A stretch of 64,000 bases of DNA from Periplaneta americana (taxonomy: Eukaryota; Arthropoda; Insecta; Blattodea; Blattidae). Both the position numbers and the translations under genes were made by a program. The first letter of the stretch is position 1. Every line of letters starts with the position of its first letter. Positions 22,232 through 37,025 of the stretch are shown here, in pieces. The stretch covers positions 205,906,298 to 205,970,297 of the forward strand of contig NC_091119.1 of the NCBI RefSeq assembly GCF_040183065.1. Reading direction: 5' to 3'. The notes under the pieces were generated by a model that made no database searches, was not told where the DNA came from, and saw only the letters and a program-made list of their open reading frames with translations.

Positions 22232-24267
22232 ATGGGTCCAATCGTCGCAGCCCTCCTCTCAGTCATCTGTGTGGCCGTCAGTGGATTCGCGGTGGACAAC
22301 CCTCAAGAACGTAAGTATAATATCCGCGTTCAATTAATACCCAGCCGCTGTAAAAGCGGACGCTTTGCTTTGACGAGATAAGATAATACCACAGTCTACT
22401 ATATACAGTCGCGAAGCTCAATATGTAGTAAAAATGCAAACATCGGTAGTTGCCCACCACTAGGATCGCTACTATCGCCTCATCACCGCAGATCTCTCTC
22501 CTAGTAGACGACAAAATATGTTAAACTTTCGTTGTGTTCTTTCGGAAGTATCAACACCTTCCTTCCATTATTGAAATATTAAATGCATAAAGTTAATTTA
22601 TTATTTTAATGAAGTATATTAAATTCCACCAGAATACCTGCAAGAAATAGGTTGATATTAGTTTTGTTTGTGCAAAACGAACTGAAATTTACTATAATCG
22701 CTTCACTCGTTCAAGATTATAGCGATAATTAACTATGAAACCAATAAATATTAATTTGCATTTCCCTTTACAACAATAATAATGGAAATATGAATTAATG
22801 GCGTAACTTACGTGTATCGGTACTTGTAGTGTAGGCTTACGTAGTTAACAAAGTGGGATGAGGTTAAGCAATAATAATCACACCAGAATTGGAAATAAAA
22901 CGTGATCAATAAATTTTATTGTAACAGACTTTTTCTACGTCTCTAGTAAAGTAACAAATAAAAATAACAACAAAATTAACAGCTATAACTAAAAACATAT
23001 CCTTTGAAAAAAAAAGTAGGCCTAAGCAATAATAATCCCACCAGAATTGAAAATAAAACGTGATCAATAAATTTCATTAAAACAAACTTAATTTTTCTAT
23101 GTCTCTAGTAAAATATTATTATTCCAATTATTGTATTTTAGCCATTAACATTTTCATTACAACCAATAACGAACATTTCACAAGCATCAATGTGAAATTT
23201 GCAACGAGCTAGCACTCGATGGAAATACGACACAGTCCAAAGTCGACCATGGACAGTCTATTGTTTCTAGTTGCTAATCGCTTGGAGCGCTTTACCACGA
23301 GATTTGCAAAAAATCACCTCAAACTTCGCGACTGTATACAGTAGACCGTGATAACACTTTGTTTATTGATTAGGGCTTTTCTGATGCCACTCCAATCACA
23401 AGAAGCAGTAACATATTATGTCTACCGATGATGCGTTAGCAATAGAAATGTCTTGCTTATGTCGATTCCACGTGGAGTTTAAAATAACATTGTCATACTT
23501 CGACTTTATTGTTGACAACAAAATTATTATATCTGGAAAAGAAAAGACATTATGAACCCTGCTTTCCTTATCTGGAAGAGAAATACCACATACCCGTTTG
23601 TCGCTGGGGAGTAATTGGCTTGCTCTTTGGTGCAAGGGGCACTATATCAAGATTTTGTATCAATTTCTTTCATCATTTCCATATCGATCTTTTGGAACTT
23701 CAAGATATAGCCATTAATTTTTAAGACATTCCTTGTTAATTGTAAATAACCATCTGTACAGCTCTATATATGAAAAAAAATTCATGTCGAGGATAGCTGC
23801 CCCCCAAAAATAAATTAAAATTAAATAAAAATAAAATTTAAATTTAAAATAGAATATTGTTGATCTACAATTAATTTAGGTGCTGTTACCTCTCGGTACC
23901 CCTTTTTCAAGGGCAGCGATCCTTTTTGGATTCTTCTCTCTATTTTAATTTCAATTTTAATTAAAAATCACCTTATAGTTTTAATTTGAAGATCATATTG
24001 AGGTTTGATTTCAGATAAGTTGGAATTGTATATAAAATACTGTGTTATGTAATTATTTCAATCTACAACTTATCGAACTTTATATAAATGCAGAATTAAT
24101 TTTCTGTCATGTCATGTTACAATATTATTACCACGAATATTTTAGACTTTTACAAAGTCATCATCAGGTGGAAAGCACATTTATATATAGTATATAATGT
24201 ATAATATATATTATATATAAAACAAATTGAACACAGATGATATACAATGCAAAAACGAGCATCTGTA

Positions 24268-24328
<61 letters not shown>

Positions 24329-27300
24329 AAATTTATTTCCACTCAACAATAGAATTTTATTCTTCCAACAATAATTCCTTTCTACAATTCACCTTAAACG
24401 CTTTCGTCAACAATTGGATCTTCACTCAACACAGTATTCGTTATAGCACTCCACCGACGACAATGACAATTTACTTGGACTATTACGCACAACAATGAAC
24501 TGTTAATCTTAACTAATATTTACAAAGCACTATTTACAAATCAGAACTACCAGTTCTCAGTTCACAGTTCTTCTATTTCAGTCACTCGAGTTCACAGTAT
24601 CTCGAACCACAGACCTTCAGAGACAGTTCACTGTACTCGAACTCGGGTCCCTCCAACTGCGGTCCAATGCACTCGAACTCAGGTCCCTCCAACTGCGGTC
24701 CACTGCACTCGAACTCAGGCCTTCGGCTGCTGACGCAGTTGCGGACGCACACTCGAGTCGAACTCCGGTGCACAAGACTGGCTTCCTTGCTCTGGCTTTC
24801 TCACTGACTGAATAACTGAAAAACTCTCTCTAGTTCGCTGGCGCTTCTTCTTTTATAACAAAATCATAGTTGCGAGAAATTTCTACAGTTGTGTAGAGAA
24901 TTATCTGGATATATCCACTTCGACGGACTTCTCGAAGAGTCGGGAAGGTCCGTTCCCCATTCACTGCGTACGCAGCAGTTGCGCGCGCACTCTCGCTCCA
25001 CTCTCTCGCCGCGTTGGCCCTTTCCCCTCTCCGCCGCGCGCCATTCCTCCGTGCTCCGCGCGATCTGCTTTCTTGCGGGACGCTGGTCGTGAGTTCGAAT
25101 CTCACGTCGCTGTCACAATATATATATACTGTATATATAATTTAAAAGATGTATAAAACCATTGTAGAGTTATTGTGAACTAGTGTAGTTCTGAGCCGTT
25201 TTTAACATGTAATAAAATAACATGTAATAAACTTGTGATGTAATAAAATAATCTTGTAATAGAATAACACACAATTAGTGCACTTCAATAGCAATATATA
25301 ATTTCTATTTTTCGTAATCGGTGGTGCACAACTCTACTATTCCTTCCCATTATTTCATATGACTATTCAATGTTGAATACCTTGTCGAATCTCAAGAAGT
25401 CCATTTTCGTAGACATTTTTCACAGAAGAAAAACTATTAGGTCTCGGCACTGTATGCCAATATACTGCGTACTATTGGTTAGTATATCGTCATTTTGTTT
25501 GTTTCTTTGTTATTTATTTCTCTGAAACGATTACATTGAACATATTCGTACTTTTTTTATTATCCACTTTAATAAACCCTATTTCACCCTGAGGTATATT
25601 AGGGTTATAGTTGGCATCAAAATACATATTTTATAACCAATAAACAATAGTAAAATTATAATATAAAATAGTGGTCACAGTTACAATTCACATGAATTAT
25701 GTAGAAGCATGCACCTTAATGAAAGAATGGATCCTGTTAAAGATTAATGAGATGTTTGAGGAATAATCAATTGAAAGGTATACAAGAATGTCTAACCGTT
25801 TCAGAGTAAATACACGACCTAAAAAGATAATCAATAGTATATTAATATTACAAATTTTGACTTCCACTTTCAAATTAATACTTAATTCATGAACAATGGA
25901 ACAGTTAAGAGTAATAAAAGGATATTACAAGCAATGATTTACGGTTACAAGTTACATACGTGATTCAGGAACAAGTACAATAATTAAAATAATAAGACAA
26001 GTAATGACTTACAACTAACGAATAACGAAATTCTTGAAGGGCCATATATAATAGTAGGGGCAATACAAAAGATTTAAAAACAAATGTAAACAGTAAAGGA
26101 ATAGTAGAAAAATTGACTTAAAATTACAAGTTAGACACATTCTTTTTAAAGCAATAGGTAACATACTCGTACTTACAACTGATTTACCTTCATATAATCG
26201 TTCTTCAATTTCACTATCTTTATCTATGTGTTATCCGATTCCATAATTTCTATGTCTAATTTTGATATAAACCAATGTAATCTATACTAATAATAAATCT
26301 GTAGCCGAAATTTTTCTGGTAATTTTCGATTTTCCAAAAATGATTGGTCCTAACATATATAATTGACCACCCTGAAACCGAAAATCGCTTTTTTGAAATT
26401 TTTGTTTGTATGTCTGTCTGTCTGTCTGTCTATATGTTTGTTACCTTTTCACGCGATAATGGCTGAACGGATATCGATGAAAAGTGGAATATGAATTAAG
26501 TTCGTTGTAACTTACATTTTAGGCTATATGGCATTCAAAATACTTTATTTAAAAGGGGGGTTATAAGGGGGCCTGAATTAAATAAATCGAAATATCTCGC
26601 TTATTATTGATTTTTGTGAAAAATGTTACATAACAAACGTTCCTTTAAAAATAATTTGCGATAAGTTTTATTCCTTGAAACATTTTGATAGGACTGATAT
26701 TTAATGAGATAAATGAGTTTTAAAATTAAAATAACTGCCATCTAAGGCCGTGTAATGAATAAAAAACAAATGAATTCGTCTATAAGGGGCCTTGCACAGC
26801 AACAACTATGAAAGCTATGAAAGATAGCCTACAGATAGTGTTTCTGTGTTTGTATGAAGTAATAACGGATGTTAAATTAACCGACTTGTATAATTAATTG
26901 TTATTTCACCATTGGAAAGTGTAGTTTCTCTAGATGGACAAAATGCTATAATGTTATTACAGTAACTTGTGAGTGAATCGAGGACAGGTAAGATTAAAAT
27001 AACTTCTTATACACAGAAAACTTAATAGGCTATTTTGTACATTCATTAAACTATGGTTGCATGTAATAACAAATAAGAAAGATAAAGGAATTGTCATTGC
27101 ATCAAATGAGTGCTCTCTGGAAGAAAATGATCCCATTTTAATAATTTAAATACAATTTAAATTAAGTAACGTATTAAACAATTTATCCTTCTATTAAACA
27201 CGAATATTCCCTGGATCAAACGTCCTATTTTAATTATGTAATTATTTTATATTTATTTCTAACGGGTGCAGCGGAGAGCACGGGTACGGCTAGTGAGTAA

Positions 27301-28133
27301 TATTAGTGTTCAGTGTTTTAACATTAATTTCAACTTATACAACTGCATGATTTTGATATTAAATAAATAGTTAGCTGGTACGGTCCCTAACCTAAATTTT
27401 AGTTCTAGATCATATTCAACAAAGTACTTTAAATCCCGGTTATAAAAAGTAACATTTATGATGAGAAATATCTGCGTGGACATCACAATATTCTCCAGTT
27501 GTTCTACATAAATCGACAGCGAAACGGAAAGAATCACATTGCAACATGACGTGTCGTCTGACGATGTGGACCTTAGTTCAAGCCTCTGGTTTCAGTGCAA
27601 GCCATCATGTCAGCAATGAGCAACCACCAAGACGCGGGCCTGGAGGAAGAGATGGGTCTCACGCCTTCCCTCACAGAACAGCTGGACAGCTACTTGGACT
27701 CCTCTACTCTGTCCAGAGTGGCCAGGGGCGCTGGACATTTCAAGGTATGCCGTCTAAAAAACTGATTGTAGAAAGGAGACACATTCTTTTCACGTATTTC
27801 ACAACAATCCATCTCCTTCATCAGATTGCTAATTATATTACTGCTCATAGATTCCCTAACTATTCAAAATAAATATTAGTTTCTGGAATGTAGGCTATAT
27901 GAAATGCACATGTAGTACACGTTCACAGCACAATCTGTTGCTATCAATACCACGTCATCAGACATCTCTGTACTCAAGTTCTTTCTCAATAGCCATGGCC
28001 CGCTCATGGAATTCGCTGCCGCTGGAAATTAGGGGTAGTCTTAGTCCTCAGTTGTTTAAAATTAGGTTGTTTAGAAATATTTTAAATGCACAGAATTAGT
28101 TTTTTAGGTACAATTTTTATTTATTTATTTATT

Positions 28134-28184
<51 letters not shown>

Positions 28185-28962
28185 AACGATTAGGGCAAAC
28201 ACGGAAATTTTACTTGAAGCAAGTAAAGTGATCGGTTTGGAAGTAAATCCCGAAAAGACAAAGTATATGATTATGTCTCGTGAACAGAATATTGTACGAA
28301 ATGGAAATATAAAAATTGGAGATTTATCCTTCGAAGGGGTGGAAAAATTCAAATATCTTGGAGCAACAGTACCAAATATAAATGATACTCGGGAGGAAAT
28401 TAAACACAGAATAAATATGGGAAATGCGTGTTATTATTCGGTTGAGAAGCTTTTATCATCTAGTCTGCTGTCAAAAAATCTGAAAGTTAGAATTTATAAA
28501 ACAGTTATATTACCGGTTGTTCTGTATGGTTGTGAAACTTGGACTCTCACTCTGAGAGAGGAACATAGGTTAAGGGTGTTTGAGAATAAGGCGCTTAGGA
28601 AAAGATTTGGGGCTAAGAGGGATGAAGTTACAGGAGAATGGAGAAAGTTACACAACGCAGAACTGCATGCATTGTATTCTTCACCTGACATAATTAGGAA
28701 CATTAAATCCAGACGTTTGCGATGGGCAGGACATGTAGCACGTATGGGGGAATCCAGGAATGCATATAGATTGTTGGTCGGGAGGCCGGAGGGAAAAAGA
28801 CCTTTGGGGAGGCAGAGACGTAGATGGGAGAATAATATTAAAATGGATTTGAGGGATATGATGATAGGGGCTGGATTAATCTTGCACAGGATAGGGACCG
28901 ATGGCGGGCTTATGTGAGGGCGGCAATGAACCTTCGGGTTCCTTAAAAGCCAATTGTAAGTA

Positions 28963-29033
<71 letters not shown>

Positions 29034-29941
29034 CTTACGTTATATTATGCTTTAGTAAGGTCTAAATTAGAATATGCATCTGTTGCGTGGAACTCTATTA
29101 CTTCTACTGATTCAGCTAAACTAGAAAATATCCAAAGAAAATTCATTTCTCTTTGTGCATTCAGATTTGTACCCAACTCCTTTTCTTTAAATTATGAGCT
29201 ATGTAGTAAATATTTTAACTGCACCAGTCTGTATTCGAGACGTCAGGATATTGATTACACTTTCTTTAATAATGCTATTAATGGTGTCATTGATTGTGAT
29301 TCTTTTATACCCGTACACAACACCTACCTTAGAATTCCTGTGAAAGGTTTTCGTGGGCAAAGAATTTTCTTCACTAAATTATTTAAATCCCTTTCTCCAA
29401 TAGTCAGGTGTATTAAAAGTGCTAATTGACAAGAACTGATTTGATTTTACTTATGCATGATATATCCTTACTTGTTATTTAAAATCTTTTATTATTTGTT
29501 AGATATTGCCATTTATTTTGCTGCATTTGGTGAATGGTTAATGTTGACCATTATATTGATTGTATTTCATCTCACTGCCATTTTCTGTCATTCATTCTCA
29601 TCATCATTTGTTCTGTTTTGTTTTGTTTTTTATTTTGTGCTAAACTGTAATTGGCCTTGTGCTGTTGTTTTGCACATTAATATTCTAAATAAATAAAATA
29701 AATAAATTATTATTATTTTACACAGTCATTACTTTATTTTTCAATTAACACTATTATCTATGTAATTGTCATTGTCTCAATGTAACACGTGCTGTACTGA
29801 TCATACTAATTGTCCTATTCCTTTAGTTGTGAGATTATATTCATATGTATTAATTCTTTTTTTAAAGTTAATAATTGTATATTAGAATGTATTTTCCTGT
29901 TTGTGATTATGTATTCAGTCTCTCTTTTTATTATATATTAC

Positions 29942-29990
<49 letters not shown>

Positions 29991-30930
29991 TTAAAGTTAA
30001 TACTGATTGTGTATATATGTATTCAATCTCTCTTTTTTACTTTATTATGTTTATTATTATTTTAAAGTTAATATTTGTATACCGGTATGTATTTTTCTAT
30101 ATGTGATTTGATCCTCATTGAGTGGAAGAGAAGGCCTGATGGCCTTAACTCTGCCAGGGGAAATAAAACTATTATTATTACGAAAGACAATGTCTACACT
30201 CAAAAATTAAGACATTTCACTTCATTTATAAATTGTACATTTCAATCAGATACATGTAATTACTATTTCACAGTTTTATATGGAACATTTCTGTGGTAGA
30301 CACAGATTTTACTAAAAAAAAAGTTTTATTTTTCCAGATAAATCGGTCCAGAAAATATGCATCTTTCATATCCCTCTTCTTCATGCTGGCCCTTACTCCA
30401 TCAGACCTTGTAGATTTTGATCTTCTTCCAGGTGGCTTCCTTTACTTACTTCAGCGTGTTCATGCCATTCGAACTACAGTTCTTGTGTTCCTTGAAGTTA
30501 ATATATTGTAACTCATTTTTTCTCACCTGATAATATTTATCACTTTATGCCTTATCGAAATTCTTGTAGAATGTCTTAGAAAGCCCATCTCAATGATACC
30601 CTACTTTTGTGTTTTCGTTTCAGTGAACATGCATCGGCACCAAAATTTATTTTTTATATAGCGTTGTGTAATAAAATTTTTATCTTTTGCTCCATAAAAC
30701 ACAATTAAGCTAAGTAAACTAATAGCTTCATTTATCTGAATGATTCTTCCTTCCACACGTAAATCACTGTCACTTTCTTTCAATAAGTGATGCAACACAA
30801 TTAAAAATAATCTTCTATGTTTGAACTGTTTTTCCAATAATCTGCAAGCCATCCGTTCTCATATAGCCTACTTCCTTTTATAGTTAATTTGAAGTTTATA
30901 TTTTGTATACGAATGGGATTAAAACTGAGA

Positions 30931-30993
<63 letters not shown>

Positions 30994-33900
30994 TACATAA
31001 CATATTCTTCGCTCTCTATTACATACTGTCTTTAACCAGATTGTATAACATACTGTCTCTGACCAGAGATTATAACATACTCGTATTCTCTGCATCATAT
31101 CATTTATCGTTGAAATCTTACGTAAGCCACTCAATCGAGTTTGAGTAAATTGCAATTTTGTGTTCATTATTTAAATGTATAAGAATTGTTTATAAATTAT
31201 GAGGAGCAAACTTTCAAAACCTAACATACTCATTTTCAGAAAACACTACAAACATGTGTCTCTGTAATAAACGAAAATTGTTTTATTGTGAAATTTTACA
31301 TGAATCTATAGTAAAAAAAATTCTCTTTAATACTTCACCACAGAAAATATTTTGTTCATTGCAGATATATACCTTTTTGCATCTGAATGTAGTTCTGAAA
31401 ATGAACATGTCAAAATTTCAAAGTTTGCTCATCATATTCAATATACAACTCTCGCCAGAGAACTTATTTGTTTGCACTGGTTATGACTAAAGTTTGTTAA
31501 AGAGTTTAGAAGAAATTAACAGAGGACATGGCAAAAACAGCTCTATCGAAATCAGTAATGATGGAACCTCGTACTTCGGCGAAAATTTCAGAATATATTT
31601 ACATTTGTAGCATTACAGCAATATCTCTTTGTACTTCCTGTAATAATAAATACTAACCCATACATAACTGCTTAATATATGTATCACTTTCGAAAGAAAT
31701 ATCAAGGTGTGTGTACAGGCAGGACGACACTGATATTGAACTTTCTTATCCTCGATATTGAGAGTCGATGTTACATTCCAGCAAACTTTGGTAAAGAGGA
31801 AAATATGTTATGGGAAATTCTGTGGATGCAAGTTCCGTTCTTAAATGTGAGAACGTCTTATGTCCCTAGAAAAGGAGATATATAAATTATAATCAGCCTA
31901 TAAAATTCCATAAGGGCAAAGACATCCTGCATTTTTGTAGGGTGAGTTCTATCAATACTCACTGTGTGAACTAATCTTAGTAAAGCTGTTAGTGCTATCA
32001 AGTGATCCTACTCTGCAGGAGGTGCTAAAGTGAAATATGAACTGCAAACGCTTTAATGTCAGACTTCACTGCCATATAATTGCGCTCGTAGAGTCATAAT
32101 GTTTTCGGTATACACTTAATCTTGAATTTTTTAATACTACAAGTTTTGATTTATATATGTAAAATTTATATACATACACACTGTATTAACCTAAAATAAT
32201 TCATAATTTGCATATTGGAAACCTTAGATTTGTTCTGAAGAAATATATATATTTTAATTTTCTTTGAATATTCTCTAACTTAGGATATAATTCATTTGCA
32301 AATGTACACAAAATTTGTCAAAATAACCGAGATACGACGATTTTCCCACTTAAATATTTCAAAGCGTGTTTACCTTCATAAAGGTGATATAAAAGTTACA
32401 ACCAAATTAATAATGCGTTTGCGGATACAAAAACGCTCCCAAAAATAATATACACTTATGAAAAAAAAAATTATTTGATTAACAATATTTTCACCGTTAC
32501 AATTACACATATATGAAAACTAAATATAAACATTTACATAGAGATAATAAATTTTACAGGAGAAAAAGTTCGTCCAAAGGGCTGGACTCTGGAAGAGTAC
32601 CCAAAACGCTCATTGCATTTCCGCGTTGAATAGCAATACTTAAGCGTTGACGCAAATAAGTAGTGCAACGGCGATCACCAGTAATGGAGATCAACATTTG
32701 GCCGATTTGAGATACCAAACTTTAGCGTCATGACTCCAAGGACTAGTATATGAGTTTAAAACTGTGAGTCTTATCCAGTCAGTTCTCTTTCAAAACTCAA
32801 ACTAGAATATTATGATCTATGTGACTGGTTCTCAGTCAATAAATTGGTATTAAATTGCAACAAAACCAACATAATTCAATTTAAATCCTGTGAAAATTCA
32901 ACCTCGCAAATTTCTAGCGCAATCATTAACAACAGATCCCTATTAGAAACAACGACAACCAAATTTCTTGCCTTGAAAATCGATAATGTGTTAAATTGGA
33001 AAAATCATATTAAAGAAATTACTCCCAAACTAAATTCAGCTTGTTTTGCTATTAGATCTATGCAAAAGATAGTAAATATCAATACCTTAAAAAAATATAC
33101 TTTGCATACTTCCACTCGGTAATGAGTTCTGGAATAATATTCTGGGGAAATTCCACAGATAGTAACAATATATTTCTATTACAAAAAAAGAGTAATTAGA
33201 ATAATAGTAGGTGCCAAATCTAGGGAATCTTGTAGGACTATTTTCAAAAAACTACAAATAATGCCCATGACTTGTCAGTACATCTTTTCATTAATAATCT
33301 TCCTCGTATGTAATCGTGAAAACTTTGTAACTAATTCAACAGTTCATAGCATAAATACACGTCAAAAAATGACTTTCATACTCCATCGGCAAGTCTATCG
33401 TGCTATCAAAAAGGAGTGCGTTATATGGCAGTAAAATTTTTAATAGCCTCCCTATCGATATAAAAAATGAAACTCAAAACATAAGATTATTTAGGGCCAA
33501 ATTAAAGAAGTACCTAATTTCTCACGCCTTCTATTCTGTGGGTGAATTCATGACATTCAATAACACTTCATGAAATTGATACTAAAACTTTGTGTTGTAC
33601 TAGTAGACTGGATTGTAAATCTCGTCTGTATATATATTTCATCTAGACTGTGACTATAAATTAAGACTTTATAATAGTATTAAGTTTTTTGACTTGTTCC
33701 ATATTCTAGCTGTAAAGCAATGTATGAATACCATGGAATGTTAATAAATACAATACAATACAATACAATTCAATATCGATCCCTCATTTAAAACAGGGGT
33801 TTTTTCCCTATTTAATTACAGCTAGTATATGCAATGTCATCATAAATTGAATAATAAACGTAATAAGTAAAATCTATTTAAACTCTGCTGTAACTCTAAT

Positions 33901-36900
33901 GAACCTGAAAGTGTAAAAGTATAAGATAACTATCTATGTCTCCTCCATTCCACCCTGTTCTTTGAAATCGGTGATTCATAGTTCAAGACTCCAAGACGAA
34001 AAACATTCCAGCTTGAATGACTACACCCGCGAAAATTCTTCCTTTCGTCTAAAGGCTGGTTCACAATAAACCGGGAACGAGAACCAGAGTGAAAACGAGA
34101 AGCAGAGGACGTGAATATGAAAATTTTTGATTCACAATAAACCGAGAACGTAGACGACTATGCATATCGATATGCATGTCAATAACGATATGTAAAGTCG
34201 ATATTACTCATTCTGATGTTATTTGTGTATAATCGACCAATGGCGTTCTCTCATGAGTACAAGGCAGCCAACATAAACACAGGTTAACCAACTTCAAAAT
34301 TTTAACGGTACTATAAATATGCCCATGCATCTTTATTATCACAACCTATTTTAAGTCTACCATAACGTAAAATAATTAGAGAAGAAACATTTGTAATAGA
34401 ACAAAAATTGACACAACAGTAGTTATTGAATTGAAGCGTGAATATGTAGTGTGTAATACAACCAATACAGTAACAAAATATGATTCACTTACGATCGGTG
34501 TTCAAAGATGCAGCTATTGAAAGCCATGTATTGTCCTTCATTTTCTCATCTTTATACGAGGCGCGCCGCTTATCGTAAACGTGAGGATTTTCCTCAACAC
34601 TCAATATTAGAATCTCATCAAATAAAACTTGCTCCATGAGGCACAGCACAGAACAAATTAATGCATAGGTTATGTCACGGTCTTCTTGCTACAAAATATA
34701 CGACGACAATAGATGGCAATAGAATGAATCTAGTGGGCTGTGATCGGAAACGTGAACGCCAAAGTTGAAACTTGGCCAACTCTCCGTTCCCGATCCCGGG
34801 CTCCGGCAAGCTTTTCGTTAATTGTGAATGCTCATGTTTAAATGTACACATTTTAACAATTTTACCGTTTTTGTTTTCGTTCCGATTCTCGTTTCCGGTT
34901 TATTGTGAACCAGCCTTTAGTCTTCTGTGGGCCATGAACCATCATCATCAAATGGTATGAATGGAAAAACACTCCAATTCTATTTATTTCGTTCCAAAAC
35001 CTGCTACTGCACGACGTTAACAATATACACTGTAGACCATAGTAGCAGGCCGTGGACAGAAGTGCCACTTTTCTCAAATGTCTCTCGCATTACGCATTTG
35101 CTATACATTTGTTTGTTTGCAACATTGTCCTAATGTTATATCATAAATGATGAATTTCCCGCTGATTATTCACAGGAACTGCTAGTGTATTTCAACCTCT
35201 TTGTATTCCACAGCTCTGCTGTGGCACACTGAATGAAACAGTTTTGAAGATGGCTAAGGAACACATGGAGGCGTGCAAGCAAGAAATGAAAAAAAGTAAG
35301 TACCCAATTGTTTCACTCATCTCGTGTGTGTGTGTTGGTGCATAAGTGATTTCTTTAAAAAAAAATGTAGAACTGTACAATAGACAGCAAGTGAATCACT
35401 TCAACAGTTCCTGTCGTTCATTTGCCTACGTCGTATCCCGGTTTCCTCCACCAGCTTTTATTCGCCAGCTAGTGGCTGGGCTGTCTTAGCTCTTTTCTGA
35501 AAACATTAATTTCTGTTAGGAATTGGACGTTTACGTAATATTATACAACTGTTAAAAATAACTTAAACAAAAGGGCCTTGTTAAGTAATTAACTGTCACG
35601 TGATTTCCTCCCTTTCTACGACCCTACGACATAACCACTTGGACGGACAGTAAATAGTATGTCTGAGTAATTTTATCTTTTCGGATCGGGCAGAACTGAA
35701 GATTGAATTTACAGTACTTAAGGTACCCTTTTGTAGAGTAGGTACAGAATTATTTCAACACGAGTTACTAGTACGAAGGACGAAACTGGCAATTGAGATT
35801 ACGTACAATAGTCTATAGTCAATTTAACTTCATTCTCTATATTGTACGCTAATGTCCTGTAGACAGTATAATATACACTGCACAATGAGTACGTCCACAT
35901 GGACAGCTCAGTTCGTGAGTAAAAACACTCATTGTTAATACTGTACTGTATTTTGATTAAACAAAAACCTAATGAAAATGATCAAGCTCAAAAGCGCAAT
36001 ATTTCATAGTTTACGTAAATGGATGAACTACTTTTCTTCCCTCCTATACCTAGTGAAATGATTTGTTTGTATATTACGCCAGTATCATCGAACTCCAGTC
36101 GTGGAAGGGGGTAGCAAACGGCGTTGATCCAGAGGTATAGGCAAGTTAATATTAAAAATGTTAGTAAAAATAAAATAATGTCCCTGTAGAAGGTGAAATA
36201 AATGCCTTCGCATCCTCTCATCTTATATAAAATTTCGTTTAGTGATATCTTTAAAAAAATGTGGAACAGTACAATGAAGAGGGTTTCATCGATAAGTTTA
36301 ATACTTTGTACCATAATATTCACAAAGTAAGCTGAATAGAAAGCCTCTTACCAATTTAACTCTTATTTCTAAAAATCTCCTTATAACAATACATACCGGT
36401 ATCTTTATAAAAATGCCTTTCTTTGTTCCTCTAAATATCGCTATAGATAGATTTGACTGTATTGTTTCGTTTCAAATGAAGAAAGGATGCGGAACTTCTT
36501 TTCATATTTAGTACAGTAGGCCTATGCAATATTACCAAATTAAAAAAAAATTATAACACATGTGTTAAGAATTGAACGCACAATTGGGCCAAGCTAGAAA
36601 ATTGGCATATTGAGCTTATCCTCATATTGTTCTCTTCAAATTTTAAATCGGTCTAATCTTCATTCCCAGTTTTTCCATGAGATTTCAGCACAGGTTTCGT
36701 TAGTGTATCGCATTTCGCGCACTGTTACAAACAGGTAAAGTGGAAATATGATTTTGAGAGTTGGGCCATTTGTGCGGTGAGCGCCTCAAATATGTAAATA
36801 GAACAATATTGTCTACGTAGAAGTAGAACTATTCGCTAAAGCTCTACGTTCTGATATTTCAGGCTCCAAGGAAGGCGGGAAAGAAGATAAAATATGCGTA

Positions 36901-36983
36901 AGTAAGCAATTAACCAACTCAAACAAAGTTAGCCCAGAATATTCAGCAAAAATCACACACAGAATGTTATGTATCAATAAGAA

Positions 36984-37025
<42 letters not shown>

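Noticed and set aside
24164-24349. ORF rich in IY repeats (also at 29810, 36813, 38445)
   Set aside because: Translations of AT- or TTA-type microsatellites.
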